From the NCBI GenBank assembly GCA_021399445.1, contig JAJTUQ010000001.1, forward strand, positions 7,626,001-7,690,000: 64,000 nt of DNA. Reading direction: 5' to 3'. Positions 12,601 through 24,788 of this stretch are shown here, in pieces. Under the pieces are notes generated by a model. That model was not told the DNA's origin. It saw only the letters and a list, made by a program, of their open reading frames with translations, and made no database searches. Source of the stretch: Xylogone sp. PMI_703. Its lineage: Eukaryota; Ascomycota; Leotiomycetes. The first letter of the stretch is position 1, and each line of letters starts with the position of its first letter. A program made the position numbers and the translations under genes.

Positions 12601-14091
12601 CGTGCCTGTCGAGACTAAGTATCCATATCTTTTCCCTCTCTTCTTCCCCAGTCCTGGTGCATTTGTGCATTCCTCCCCCCTTGAGCCCCCGTTCTTCAAC
12701 TGAAGAGGGCAGAATAAGAGGAGACAAAGCAACACAGCTCCATAGCCATCTCCACCCCCTGCTGCGTTGCTTTGGCCTAATGAGAGAGAAAGAAAGAGAG
12801 AAGGGAAAAAACCAATATCACGCCTCTCTTGACACTAAACAGCTGTTGCTAGATGGTGCACATGTCTGGCTATCTGCTTAGCTCTTGCAGCCTTTCTTGC
12901 ACAACTATCCTGGACCACGGCCGTGCAGCCCCTGTATCTCACCCAACACCTAAAAATCTCCGCGCGTGGGACTAAAGGCCCTTTGCTCGACTACTAATCA
13001 TCCTGTTGCAGCGGCTACGGTGTGTCCGGGGTGGAGGGCAGAAAAAAAAGAGGACCTGGTTCCCAGCGAGGTTTAAAAAGAAAGTGGTGCCTTTTGGCGG
13101 GTAGGGGGGTAGGGGCCACCTCGGGGGTGGAGGGGGAGGGTTCGTCTGGGTGGCTTATCCTCCTTCAAGAAGATCTGATTTCAGCACCCACCAGGCTCAA
13201 GCCTTTCCCAAGGGCCCATCCCGCAATATATCATCCGAAAGCCGCTCGAGGGAAAAAGAAAAGCTGGAGTACCGCTTTTCCCCCTTCACGCTTCCTTCTT
13301 GCACTTCCTGAAGATTCTAAAAGCGGAAGCAGCACGTCATTAAATCGGCGAGGTCAATTTATCCTCTTCGTTTACGCAGACGCAAGCCTACCTGCCACAA
13401 CCACTGGCTCGCTGCCCAATCACCCAGGGTTTGCTGGAGACGCCTTTGCCTTTGCCTCCTTCCTCTCGGCTGCTTTGGTCTCACAGCAGCTGGCTCTCTA
13501 TGCGCCATATCTCCTGCTCTGCTCCCAAAAGGTGTGCATCCTGAAGCACCACCCGGAACTGCGACTTTCTCCAGTTTGTTACACAGACGAGATTGCAGTG
13601 GCTCCTGTTCTAGTTGCCCCCCGAAATCCTGCTTGGAATTGAGATTGGCTGGCTGGAGTTCCCGTCTGTCACTCGAGAGGAGAGAGAGAAAAGAGAGAAA
13701 GTGTGAGAGTGTATGTGAGAGAGAGAATCCGGAATTTCTTATAGCGAAACTCTGCACTTGGTTAAGCCCCGTTTATCTGTCAAAAAGGATCCTCAACCAG
13801 GAATTGGGCTCTTACGCAAATCTACCAGGAACTTCAGACAAGCCCCCTTTCTGATTTTTAAGCTGCCCTTGTCAGTGAGCTATTCCGTGATTCCCCATTG
13901 CTCTCTTTCTTTATCCTGTCCCGGCCTTCAGTCTCGTTCTATCCACGGCAGTATCCCGGCCCGTAAGAGCAGTCTCGGCGGTTTCGACGGTGCATTGGGA
14001 ACTTTAGGCGCTCAGCAACCCCATACTAACTCCTAGGCTATTTTATCTCAATTCAGAAATCAGAAGAAAAAATTTTCTTTTACTACTCTCA
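12601..14091 (+). promoter_or_regulatory. Probable promoter and long leader of the homeobox gene
   Basis: Non-coding, with A- and CT-rich tracts and a GAGAGAGA-type run at about 13677-13725, typical of the core promoter and leader of filamentous-fungal genes. No in-frame coding extension into the homeobox ORF is seen. Several short upstream ATGs are present, so translational control by uORFs is possible. The extent of the transcript is inferred, not shown. Confidence 0.4.
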
Positions 14092-16335
14092 ATGATTGTT
14101 ACACGGCAATGCGAAGAGGTACGGACTCCTTGGTCTTCTAGCAAGCTCGAGGCCATCTATCATAGCGCGGCGTCCCCACGCATGTCGAACTTTGAGCCAC
14201 TGCAGACACAGCAGGACTGGCGAGAACAGTACTCGCCATTCTCTCTTCCAGCAGAGAATGGTTTGCTTCAGACATCTTTCGACCAGCCCGGTCCTTCGAA
14301 CGGGACCAGCAGCCATCCGGGTGAGTCACAGAGCGCCTCGAGACCGGCGCTGGGCCATCGCCAGAGTCCTGGATCGCTAGACCTATCGCAAGATACCCAA
14401 TCTGCGCCGATCGTGGAGAGGCCAGGATCTGCACCGGGAGACTGTGAGCGCTCCGTTGACCATCGCATCCGTGATGAATCTCAAGTTTCTACCGAATCAA
14501 CGGCTCTTTCTCTTGCTTCAAACACCCTCAGCTCTACGTCAAGTGCGCCAATGCAACCAGGAACGCACTCCGGTAACGCTGAAGAAGGAACCACCCAAGC
14601 AGATGTCAAAGAGGAGGATGAGGAGGAAGAGGATGACGAGATGTTGGAATCTGAAGATGTAGTTTCGCAGCAAACGGCCGCAGAGCGCCGTGCAGAACGA
14701 AGGAAGATGAAACGGTTCCGGTACGGCTCATTTAACTATCTGCTAGGCAGAGATACATGGTGGCTAACAAGAGCTCAACCTAGACTCACTCATCAACAGA
14801 CTCGGTTCTTAATGAGCGAGTTTGCCAAACAGGCACATCCAGATGCTGCTCATCGTGAGCGTCTCTCTCGTGAGATCCCAGGGCTTAGTCCACGTCAAGT
14901 TCAAGTTTGGTTTCAAAACCGGTAAGTAACTTCACTCACGAAAAGTCATCAGAAGCTTTCTAGGTCTAACGGTTAATCAGACGTGCCAAAATAAAGCGTC
15001 TGACAGCAGATGATCGGGAGCGCATGATGAAAATGCGTGCTGTTCCCGATGACTTTGATAATGTTCAGGCTCTGCATTCTCCATATGGAGCCGTTCATGG
15101 TATTAACACTCCCTTACAATCTCCTGGAGACTTTGTACCATCGTACGCAGACCACCTGATGCGGCCGATGATGGTAGATACTATGCGAAGAGATAATGAC
15201 GAGCACATCTCTCCTTCTGGTTTGACTCCTGGCTTCTCTCACGTCGGATTCGCTTCGCCGGGCTCACTGAGCAGTCCTGACATACTTTCCCCATTATCTC
15301 TGAACTCTGATCGATATTACTCGAATCATCTATCTGGTTCTTTGAGTGCCGGGCCCAGAAGTGCAAATCCCTTTGACCGTCAGCTCGCAAGCGCAAGCTA
15401 TCATGGCCTTCCTAATTCAAGACAACAAGTGCGTCCCTTACAGCCTTTGCAGCTCAGAGACGCGATGGGAAGGACACGGTCAGATTCACTTAACTCTCCT
15501 TTACGAACCAGCATGTCGTGGAAAGGTGAAAACCTCGATTATGGAAACTACGAAAACGGACATGTTAGTCCTCAGCTAGGCACTGGACAGCAGTCGACAT
15601 ATCAGAGCGACCAGATCAGTAATAGCGCGGATAATTCCACCCAGTTTGAGGGGGGCGCATTTTCCAGTTAGTTCAACCCATCTCGAGTTACTACCTCAAG
15701 GCTTTTTGATTCAGTTTCACGCTAACCTCTCTATAGGTGCAAACATTCAATCCTCCCCAGGTAGCATCGCATACTCTCCATCACATGGTCCTTCCTCTGT
15801 ACAGCAAAACTCATCGTCGACGTTGTCCCGTCTTCGAGCGGCGTCAGCAGCGACATTTCCTACTGGCTTAGATCTCCAGAACCAGTACCGAGGGCTTCCT
15901 GGCCGACAAACTCCGCAGCATGCCGTCCCCACCGCCCAGAGAAGCAATTCATTCGGTGGTGCCTTTACAGCAGGCTTTTCAAGTGCGCCGTTAACGGCGC
16001 CGATCGATTTTTCCATACCCAGAACAACCGCTGAAGCTGTGCAGACAACAAGAGACTTCCCGATCCCACAACTTACCTCGCCAATAGCCACATCACAAGA
16101 TTTCGCATCTGCCTACGCAACAAGCTTAAGTCCGGGCAGAATGCAGAGTGATAGGATATATGGCAATGGATCAAGAGCTGGGACAGAACCGGAAGGACAA
16201 CGGCATATTCACGACCAGCAATCTCAGCCAAGGATCAAAGAAGAACCCACCTTCTCAACGTCCCTAGATTTTGGGATGACGCAGACAAGAAAGAGAGGGT
16301 TTACCATGCCTGGCTCGTTCCAAGGCCCCTCTTAA
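14092..16335 (+). CDS. htf1: Homeobox transcription factor, Htf1/MoHox2-like conidiation regulator
   Basis: DNA-binding regulator with a fungal homeodomain. Exons 14092..14921, 14981..15666 and 15737..16335 (introns 59 and 70 bp, with CTAAC branch sites) give about 704 residues. The homeodomain spans roughly residues 240-295. Its recognition helix WFQNRRAK is split by intron 1 exactly at the Arg-Arg, and is followed by IKRLTADDRERM. An acidic, Glu-rich block precedes it; the rest is Ser/Pro/Gln-rich and probably disordered. The block after the homeodomain (RAVPDDFDNVQ) resembles the Htf1/MoHox2 group, which in Fusarium and Magnaporthe is needed to form conidia; that assignment is from memory of the family. 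A second ATG at 14182 (MSNFEPL) could be the real start. The gene follows 12 kb of gene-poor DNA. Confidence 0.85.
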
Positions 16336-17140
16336 GAGGACCTGCCAAGATAGCTGAAAACTGGAATTTTTACTAAAGGCAACAGAACAGATGTTTTCAA
16401 CAACTTTAGCCGAACAGAAAATTTTGTGTCCACCATATCTCTCGCCAGTGTACCCAGTCACTACTTGCCTTCGAGACAGCGCTGGTTGGACGAAACTCCT
16501 TTAATGAAAGCATTTATGTCAGGCGTTGGATAGTCTTGCCATCCATGTTTTTTACCGCTTTTTATTTATACGTTTCAAATTTCTATGCTCTATGTAGCTT
16601 TGCTCGTTGTCAGGATACCAGTGTAACAAATTTTTAGTACTAGGGCTTCGATAATTTTATTTTGGCTAGGGCTGGGAGGTTATCAGATCTAGGAGAACTG
16701 TGCTTGGATGAAGAATTGTCTTCAGGATTATACGTTTTTGATGTCATTGCATGTTTGCGCGTTTTTTCGTGTTTAATTTGATTCGTGTTATATGTCTTGT
16801 TTCGTCCTTTTTTTGGTTTGATGGATGATATGGATGGATGGATGGATGGATGGACATAGGTAACAAAAAAATCCCAAAGTTGTGTATAGTTTGTCATTTT
16901 CTTGGCTTGAGCTGGAATCAGAGGCGAGGGCCTGTAAATACCGAAAATCTGATGCAAAGTTTGAATGGAACTCATGAGGATTGGGGGAAGAAAACTAGGT
17001 TACTCATAGGAGTGTGTGATTTTGATGCCTAGTATTCTTTTTTTTTAAATTGAACTCATATGAGACGTGGTATACATCTATATCATTTACGGAATTTGTT
17101 TAAATCGTGGTTGCTTTCAATAATGAAATTTTTTACTGAT
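16336..17140. other. Intergenic between convergent genes
   Basis: AT-rich 3' flanks of the homeobox gene and of the dehydrogenase gene on the other strand. It holds one GGAT microsatellite (listed separately); no gene is seen. Confidence 0.7.
16831..16854. repeat. TGGA tetranucleotide microsatellite
   Basis: Six consecutive TGGA units in the AT-rich 3' region between two convergent genes. Confidence 0.9.
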
Positions 17141-18347
17141 CTATTTATAATCGTAAAATCTATGGGGAGAGTTAGCATGCTGAACTCAGAGACCAAAGGT
17201 AAAGAGGGAGAGACGAAGACTTACCCTTTCCCGCTCTTCTTCCCCAACCAGCCCGCATCCACCATCTTCTTCAACAAGACGCTAGGCCTATACTTAGAAT
17301 CCCCCGTCTCCTCATACAACACCTTCATAATAGCCAAGCACGTATCAATGCCAATGAAATCAGCCAACTGCAGCGGACCCATAGGCACATTCGTCCCGTT
17401 CTTCATAATCGCATCGATATCATCTCGTCCACCCACGCCAGTCTCCAGACAAATGATCGCTTCATTGATATACGGCATCAGGATCCTATTCGCGAGGAAT
17501 CCAGGCGAGTCCGCAGACTGAGACGGGATCTTCCCCATCTTGGTGCAGAACTCCAGCGCCGCATCAATCGTCTCCTGGCTAGTCTGCAAGCCCGTGATGA
17601 TCTCCACGCCCTTCTGCACGGGCACGGGGTTCATGAAGTGCGTGGAGATGACGCGAGACGAGGCCGAAGTGTCGGTGGGATCGGATGTCGTGGACGCTGC
17701 GATGCGGGTGATGGAGATGGAGGACGTGTTGGTTGCGAGGATGGCGTGAGGGGGGCAGATCTTGGCTAGTTGGCTGAAGATGGAGAATTTGAGGTCTGGG
17801 ATCTCGGGAACGGCTTCGATGACGAAGTCGACTTCGCTGAGAGCGTCCATGGAGGTGGTGGGGGTTAGGAGAGAGCGGATTTGGTCTGATTGGGATTGGG
17901 TGATGCGTTCTTTGGAGACGTCTTTGGCGAGGAGTTTTTCTAGAGACAAATTAACAATTATTCATTTGATTAACGGCGTTTGTTTCTGCTGAAATTGAAT
18001 TGGGATATTCAGCTTTCCTGGTGTGGTGGTGGTGTGTCTCGTACCAGCAAATTTGAGTCCTTTGTCCAAGGACGCTTGACTGTTGTCTACCAACGTAACG
18101 GGGACATTGGCCTTCAGGGCAGCTACTAGAGCTATTCCTAGACCCTACAATCCATATTAGAGAGCGTTTCAAGAGGGAAAAAAGAACCCAAGGGAATATC
18201 TTTTTTCTATATCGAACTCACCATCTGGCCAGCTCCGATAACGCCCAAGCGTTTAACCTCCAATGCCGCAGCAATTGGGCTGGAGCTGAACCTCCTAGCA
18301 TGAGCGCCAGTCTGCAGCAATTGCCGCCTGAATACCGGTGCAAACAT
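17141..18347 (-). CDS. 3-hydroxyacyl-CoA dehydrogenase, mitochondrial
   Basis: NAD-dependent oxidation of 3-hydroxyacyl-CoA (3-hydroxybutyryl-CoA type) in beta-oxidation. Exons on the minus strand are 18222..18347, 18045..18144, 17225..17939 and 17141..17159; all four join in frame to give 319 residues. The N-terminus (MFAPVFRRQLL...RRFSSSP) is Arg/Ser-rich like a mitochondrial targeting peptide. The nucleotide-binding turn GAGQMGLG lies at about residues 38-45, split by intron 1. Further on are ATNTSS and the catalytic-His motif STHFMNPVP. The C-terminal domain has SPGFLANRILMPYINEA, and the protein ends GKGFYDYK, the last residues coming from a 19-nt final exon. It is divergently arranged with tof1 across 446 bp. 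Confidence 0.93.
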
Positions 18348-18793
18348 CTTTCTACCTATTGTGCAAGCACGAAATCAATCCAGTGGAAATGAGAACAATT
18401 CTGGAAAAAAAGGGTTCTTGTGGTTACTGTTTGAAGAAGCTCTTGAAATAAGCTTATTGCCTCGGCTCAGCTACCCATAGGTTTGGTTCGGCAAGTGGCG
18501 GCTTTACTTGCGTACCGTTGCCATGTGGTTTTTGGTACAGTAGAACAAACCGTTAGGCGGGGCAAGTCTTTCTTCAGTGCGCGCCTGTTTTGGCTGGAGA
18601 AAGTGTTGGTCCGAGTCGGGTCGGAGCGGTTGCGCTGGGAGTTGGATCGGGCGACCGTATATTTCCATTAAACACGGACCAACACGCCTGGACGCGTCGA
18701 AAGCTACAGGGACGCGTAAAGTGCGTTTTTGGGGAGATGTCTTGAGAACCTCAACGTCAATTCGTCCAAAAGATACACTCTTTTTATAACAAA
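18348..18793. promoter_or_regulatory. Divergent promoter with two MluI cell-cycle boxes (MCB)
   Basis: Shared upstream region of the dehydrogenase gene (minus) and tof1 (plus). Two ACGCGT palindromes sit at 18692..18697 and 18712..18717, 20 bp apart and about 77-102 bp before the tof1 start; the second reads GACGCGTAAA. MCB elements are bound by MBF (Mbp1-Swi6) and drive G1/S transcription of replication genes in yeasts. Here their placement fits tof1 control; that they work this way is inference. Confidence 0.65.
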
Positions 18794-21700
18794 ATGGATG
18801 TGGGCGAGGGTAAAAGAGACATTGTTGACCCCGAGGTCAGGGCATATGTGTCGAGTCTCGTCAGTGCTGTAAGTTCACCTTCGATTTCTAAAATCTCAAC
18901 TTCATTTACGATTGATGTGCTGATAATGTTTAAAGCTCGGTGGATATGAACCGGAGGAGGGTAAATACGTATTGGGAGATGATGCCCTAGCAGTTCTCCG
19001 AGATCTGAAAAGGTGGTTGAAGCTATATGATGAAAAAGCAAACCGACTGGATGTTGCTAGGTGTCTCGCAGAATCGAACCTCGTGGGCGGAGATTTACTA
19101 CACATCCTAGCAGGATGGCCAGAGGACGCAACGGACCACAAAGTGAAATCGAAGATTGCTCTGGGCTGCTTGGAATTACTTGTGCCATTAACCTGGCCGA
19201 TTGAGAAGGATCCGTCGGAAATGACAGTTAACCATCATCGCCATGTTCCAGTTCTTCAGATTGCACAATTAGGATACAAGAGAGCGATAATCAACTTCGA
19301 TGGCGCAAGGATATTGTCCACAGCTGTTAGATGTGCATTGCCATCCATGGCATTGCCCCTGAGCGATCGGAGCACCCGTGACGAAGGCATCATAAAGCTC
19401 GTTTTATACTTTCTTCGAAACATGGTTATGATTGCGCCGCCGCCAAATGTCGAATATGAAGGAGATGAAGCTGAGATCTCGAGATCCGCCACCATCGGTG
19501 CTTTTGACTACCAGGATATTTTCCACTTGTTGTTAACAGTGTGTTCAACAATGGGCGAGGAGTTCAATACCCAGGATGTTGTGGCTATGGAAATCCTGTT
19601 CCATTTGGTAAAAGGGGTAAATGTGGAGAAGTTATTCAGCACCAAGGAAGAACTGTCTAACGACAAGGTGGACGAGTTTGTTCGATTGCGAGCGAAAGAA
19701 AAGGCAATGTTACGTGGTTATCAGAAAAACGCCCCGACAAGGCACAACCGATTCGGGACAACGGTATGGGTTGACCGAGAAGGTGGCAAAAAATCCGTTG
19801 TCACCAGCCAGGCAGCCTTAACAGATCGTGCCGTGGCTCTGGCAGATATTGATAAATCCAAGAAGTTCAAGCCTCCCCGGAAATCTGTTAAGGGTGACAA
19901 TGGGTATCTTGATTTCAATACACCTGTCTCGCTGAACATGTCCGCCACGAGACAGCTCCGCAAGTTTGTAGAGGAGTTTTTGGACTCTGGTTTTAACCCT
20001 CTCTTTATCCATATACGAAAAGCGATGGATCGAGAGGCGGAACGGATCCTGGAATATCACCACCTAATGTTCTTTTATCTCATTTCCTGGTTTCTCGAGG
20101 CAGAACGTGTACGAAGAAAGAAAAGTCAATCTGGGAAGGGCAAAGGTCAGCAGGCTACAGAGGATGTTAGTAGTTACGCCCTTGTGGCTGGCGTTTTGAA
20201 CCAGGAAACGTTCGTCACATTGAATAGGGCCATGGAGTCCAACCTAGAGAATAAGATATGGCATGATCTCAGCGCTGGTATGAAATGTTTCACACAAATC
20301 CTTTTGACTGTTCAAGAGATGGCTGGATCACCGCTTGAAGATGACCAGGAGATTGCTGAGAATATCCTGAGCCGTATTTTCTACGAGGAGACTACGCATG
20401 ACCGAGTAGCTCAGATTACTAGAACATACAAGGACCAAGGTTTTGGATATCTCGACGCGACTACCGAGTTTGCGCATAACTATATGCGTATTTTGGAGCA
20501 ATACTCAAAGCAGAATATTGACCTGCAGGTCAGGTCGCGGCGTCGAATTCGACGAAAGAAGAAAGCTGAGGCACAGACGGAAGAAGGAGGAGAAGGTGAT
20601 GCCGCTGGTGATTCAGAAGCAGAAGACGAGGCTAGAGCAGAGCGAACGTCAAGAGAAAGGAGTTTTGACTTCAAGCGGTTCGTTGTCAAGTTTCTAAGTC
20701 AGGGATGCATCGACACCTTCGTATCATTTATCAAATATTATAACGACCTAAATGCCGAACAGCTCAAGCGTGCTCATCGTTTCTTCTACCGTGTTGCATT
20801 CAAAGAAGAAATGAGTGTCATGCTCTTCAGAGTGGACATTATAGCTCTCTTATACAAGATGATCAAAGGACCCGAAGGTCTGGACAGGACAGCCAGTTAT
20901 TACAAAGAATGGGATGAACTCGTTAAACAACTGATTAGACGATGTATTAAGAAATGGGAGGAGCGCCCTGAGCTTGCAGTCGAGATGTTATTCTCAAAAA
21001 ATACCCACACTGCACACTACCTAGAATATGGGTACGAAAAGCAAACAATAGCTGCAAAGCCACGAGCAGCGGCAGAGTTAGAAGTCAAGCCCGGTATGGA
21101 GTGGGAGCAGCAAGTTGCTGTTGTTGTGAGTGCCTTACTTGATAAGGGCGACGGCGAAGATGTTCAATGGATCAAGTCTGAGCTATTCTCAGCTGAGAAT
21201 GAGAGAAGAAGCTGGGAGGATATGAACAAGGCAATGGATTCCATTGAGGAGAGTACTTCTGGCGATATCTCAGAAACTCCAGCTATCCAAGCTGAAAAGC
21301 CTCTGGCACCATCTATAGGTATGTATTACGCCCTTATATCATGAATAATATCTAACAGCGAGAATAGTGCTTAAGCCGGATAATGATACGCGTAGGCTTC
21401 ATATGTTCAAAAATGGCTATCTCCGCCTACTTATGAAGCTTATCGGCATAGAGCAGTTGGGAGAAGACGGCCTAGAAGCGCAATGGTTCTTCCCTTCAAA
21501 GCTGACAGCCGATCAAATCAAGCAAGCGCACGACCTTATCAAGAATGCTGAATTTAGTCCACCTACCTTTGATGATGGCAAAGAAGCTGCAGATTTTATT
21601 AGACGAAAGTCGGCCGCTCCAACTCCTCGTCGGAGGCAGAACTTTGACGACGAAGATGATGACATCGACGATGATGAGGAGTTATTCCCAGCTGGAGGCC

Positions 21701-22353
21701 CTACAGCTAGGAAAGTCCCAGATGCCCTAAAAGAGATGAAGAAATTACGACAGCGGAGGAGACGAAAGGAAGGAAGTGAAGATGAAGACGGGCCCACGGA
21801 TGAGCAGCTAGAAGCACGAAGGGAGGAGCGACGGTTACGAGAACTAGAGAAACGCCGCAAGATTAAGAGCGAGCTTTTCGTGCATGATAGTGATGATGAA
21901 AGCGATGAAGAGCGTGACCGAGTATTCTTCGAGCAGGAAGAACAAAGACGGCAAAAGTCAAATGCTGCAATTATGAAGGAACTACTTAGTATTGGGGGAG
22001 AAAAGGACCAGCCAGCCCCATCTTCAAGTAGGAAGCGGCAATCTACGGCAATTTCGTCGGATAGTGACGATGAGAGCGGAAGTGAACAATCATCACCAGC
22101 TACCAAAGACATTGTCTCCATGGACTCCGATGACGAGGATATGGACACGCCGATGTCAAGTCCACACGCTCGGGCATCACAGACGAAGCGACAGAAGTTA
22201 TCAGACGACGATTCTGGCCGGAAGGATGCAGCAAGCGCTAGCTTTACAGAGGAAGAAGAGGATGGTGATGAGGATTTGGCTCCTGTTTCAAGAGTTGCCA
22301 GGCAGAGAGTTAGGGCTGGGTTCATTGTCGAGAGTAGCGATGAAGAGGATTAG
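18794..22353 (+). CDS. tof1: Topoisomerase 1-associated factor 1 (Tof1/Swi1, Timeless family)
   Basis: Replication fork protection complex subunit (with Csm3/Swi3), required for fork pausing and the S-phase checkpoint; acts in the nucleus. Exons 18794..18868, 18936..21318 and 21368..22353 (introns 67 and 49 bp) give about 1147 residues, the usual size. The first exon encodes only 25 residues. The Timeless domain fills roughly residues 25-330 ([44 protein letters not shown], ...[11 protein letters not shown]). The C-terminal third is strongly charged: alternating acidic and Arg/Lys blocks, then Asp/Ser tracts such as [14 protein letters not shown] boxes lie just upstream. Confidence 0.95.
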
Positions 22354-22639
22354 GACTATGCTGAATGCGGAGTTCCGGATGCATTGGGGACATGTATAAT
22401 GATGCCAGGGTTATATAATGGTTGTGTAATGATACCTCCTCTTTTAGAACTTATCAACAGCAAAATAAATGATTGGAGACGGGGAATGCTATAAGATTCC
22501 TCTAGATTCAAGCTCTAGTGTCTAAGTGTATTTGCAACATATGATTCTTATGTAGTATTCTCTATGGACCGAGGCCGTAAACTTACAGTCCTTCTTGGTG
22601 TAGATATATACCTCATCTATTTCTTTACAACTCCCGAGT

Positions 22640-23734
22640 CTAGAACTTCTCGGAATCAACCCAACAATAAACAGTAGTCCATACCACCTCGGCTCCCACG
22701 CTCTTCATGACCCCCTCGCTCCCTGCATTCCCGACCTTAACATCAGCATGTACCCATCCACCCTGCCCATCAAAGCCTAAATCTCTGAAATCACCGTCTC
22801 CAAGCCGTCTCAGTAACTCCTTGGCTACTGATTTTGCGAACCCACGATTACGGTAGGAAGGCTGGACATATAGTGTGGCAAGAGATCCATCGATGCCGAT
22901 GTATGCCCAGGCTACGAGCTCATGCTCAGAATTAGGCGACACGAAATCAGAGACGGAAGCAGGGGGATATGGAGAAGGGTTTTTAAATATGGCTACATTA
23001 GGAAGCTGTAGAAGAGTAGACTTCTGACGCGGGATGGAAGACGTAGATATCACGGTATCAAGATCCACCTCGCGCACGCGAGCAAAAGTAAAGCCTTCTG
23101 GTAATGCTCCCGATCCACTGGGATTGGCGGGCTGGATCTCATCCGTGGCAGGATCCAGCGCCGGGTTCGCGGCTGCCTTGGTCGGAGCTAGCCAGAAGTT
23201 CCAGGATGTCATATAAGGAAAGGCGTCGCGTTTTTTAGCCAGGTCAGTCAGAGGGACATATATGAAGGGATGCAGGCACGCAAAGCGTAAATTCGGGTGG
23301 AATGGCCATCCTGGAGCCTCGGGAACCTCCGAAGCTTTCAGGAATTGAACGGTAGAGAGCACATGTGCTTGGAGAATCGACTGCTGCTCTGGAGTGAGGG
23401 AGTCAAAGGCGTGAAATTTAGACTGGGCGGTTTCATCTGCATAGGTCTTGGTCAAGGAGTTATACAGCCATATCTGGGATTCCTGGTGGCGTGAACGGTC
23501 CGCAAAGAGGATTGTAAATGGTTCTGATATGGGTGGTTGGTCTGCCGAGGCCGACGTCCTAGTTGATAATGGGAAGGTAGCTGCGAAAAGGCAGTGTCGT
23601 TCCGGGACATTGAGAGGGGATTGGATCCTGTTGTAGATTGGATTGCTGAAGGGAAGATGCAGCTTCAGGAGTGGGAGTAACACTTCCAGGGCCTTTGATT
23701 GAGGATAGAGGTGGAATTGAACTTGTCTTGTCAT
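22640..23734 (-). CDS. GNAT-family N-acetyltransferase (FR47-like C-terminus)
   Basis: Single-exon protein of 364 residues. The C-terminal third has a GNAT acetyl-CoA-binding signature: LATLYVQPSYRNRGFAKSVA matches motif A (R-x-x-G-x-A) after a beta strand LVAWAYIGIDGS. This arrangement is that of FR47/glycine-N-acyltransferase-like proteins. The N-terminal two thirds show no separate known domain to me. Acceptor substrate unknown. It is tail-to-tail with tof1, 286 bp apart. Confidence 0.8.
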   Translation of the reverse strand: MTRQVQFHLYPQSKALEVLLPLLKLHLPFSNPIYNRIQSPLNVPERHCLFAATFPLSTRTSASADQPPISEPFTILFADRSRHQESQIWLYNSLTKTYADETAQSKFHAFDSLTPEQQSILQAHVLSTVQFLKASEVPEAPGWPFHPNLRFACLHPFIYVPLTDLAKKRDAFPYMTSWNFWLAPTKAAANPALDPATDEIQPANPSGSGALPEGFTFARVREVDLDTVISTSSIPRQKSTLLQLPNVAIFKNPSPYPPASVSDFVSPNSEHELVAWAYIGIDGSLATLYVQPSYRNRGFAKSVAKELLRRLGDGDFRDLGFDGQGGWVHADVKVGNAGSEGVMKSVGAEVVWTTVYCWVDSEKF

Positions 23735-24788
23735 CGTGCTAGGATTCTAAGAAACGGAATGCGATACCATCAAGATTTCCAGCGCTGAGTTGAATATCTA
23801 AATGCTCTTTGATCTTTGAAGAAAAATAGACATTATATTGAATACAGGACCCGCACAATAAAACGAAACTATCAACTTATCTTAATTCCCTTTGTATGGA
23901 TGTAATAAGTGACTCATGAAAAGAGTCTATGGGAAGGGATTTTTGACTGCGTCCCGAGGCATGGATTAACCAATTATCGCTTTCTCACGTGATGAGTACA
24001 ACGCTGACAATATGATTGGTTGCACGAGATCACGCGCAAGAGCCCAAGATAACGCGATAACCGAACCTTTTAAAGCATAAGCTTTTGGGGCCCACGCTTG
24101 GCCAGATCGGAAGCACACGAGCTGCGCCACATCAACCCAAAGGCGGCACGTACGGAGTACGAGGTATTCTCTCGCAAAATCCATAAGCACCGAAATATGC
24201 ATAATTGACGATTCCATATCATCCTAGATCGCCCAGAATACTTCACTTCTTGGTGTTGCTATTCTCGAATCTGACAAATTATGCATTCCATCACTGCCTT
24301 GATCCGTCGCGGGAGCATTGATGCTCTGAGTTGGCATAAACAAACGTTGGCAGGCAGCGCCGCAGCAGATCGCCAGGCTGAGGGCAGCAATAACCTGCCG
24401 CAAAGCGCCTAGCTCAGATAACCCTTCATTTCTCCGTACCTGCCTCTACAGCTCCGCTGACGGGCTGACTTTTGCTCAAGCCAACGACCTTCCAAACAGG
24501 TGCTGATCGCCCGAGTCTTACCAGTAACTGTTAATTTTGCTAGCGTATGAAATACGGAGGATGCTGTTTGCCAATGCTTACAATTCCCTGGGCTTCAAAG
24601 CCGGGGGGCAGCCCTTGGAGCCAACAGGTGGACCATAATCCTGCCGTGGATTATTCCTATCACAGAAGCTCCATGCTTGGCCGGCTCCACGGCGAGTACA
24701 AGATGGCCCTCCCCACCTTGAGGAGAGACCTCTTCTTCTTCTTTCTCTTTGTCCTTTTCTCGTGGTAGTGTATATCCTCAATTGAAGT
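23735..24788. other. Intergenic, divergent promoters
   Basis: Upstream of both the GNAT gene (minus) and the sedolisin gene (plus). No gene is seen; an 83-codon minus frame at 23966-24217 has no support. A CT-rich tract at 24727-24765 precedes the protease start, as expected of its core promoter. Confidence 0.6.

Noticed and set aside
12294..12881. 195-codon Leu/Cys/Ser-rich plus frame
   Set aside because: Created by the TG and CTG/CTCC simple repeats.
19066..19082. B-box-like GGTTCGATTC on the minus strand
   Set aside because: Lies in tof1 coding sequence; no cloverleaf around it.
21513..22325. 270-codon Ser-rich minus frame
   Set aside because: Antisense shadow of the acidic C-terminus of tof1.
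24050..24165. tRNA-like A-box and B-box words on the minus strand
   Set aside because: TGGCGCAGC and GGTTCGG are present, but no acceptor stem pairs and the B-box lacks the GGTTCGANTCC form.
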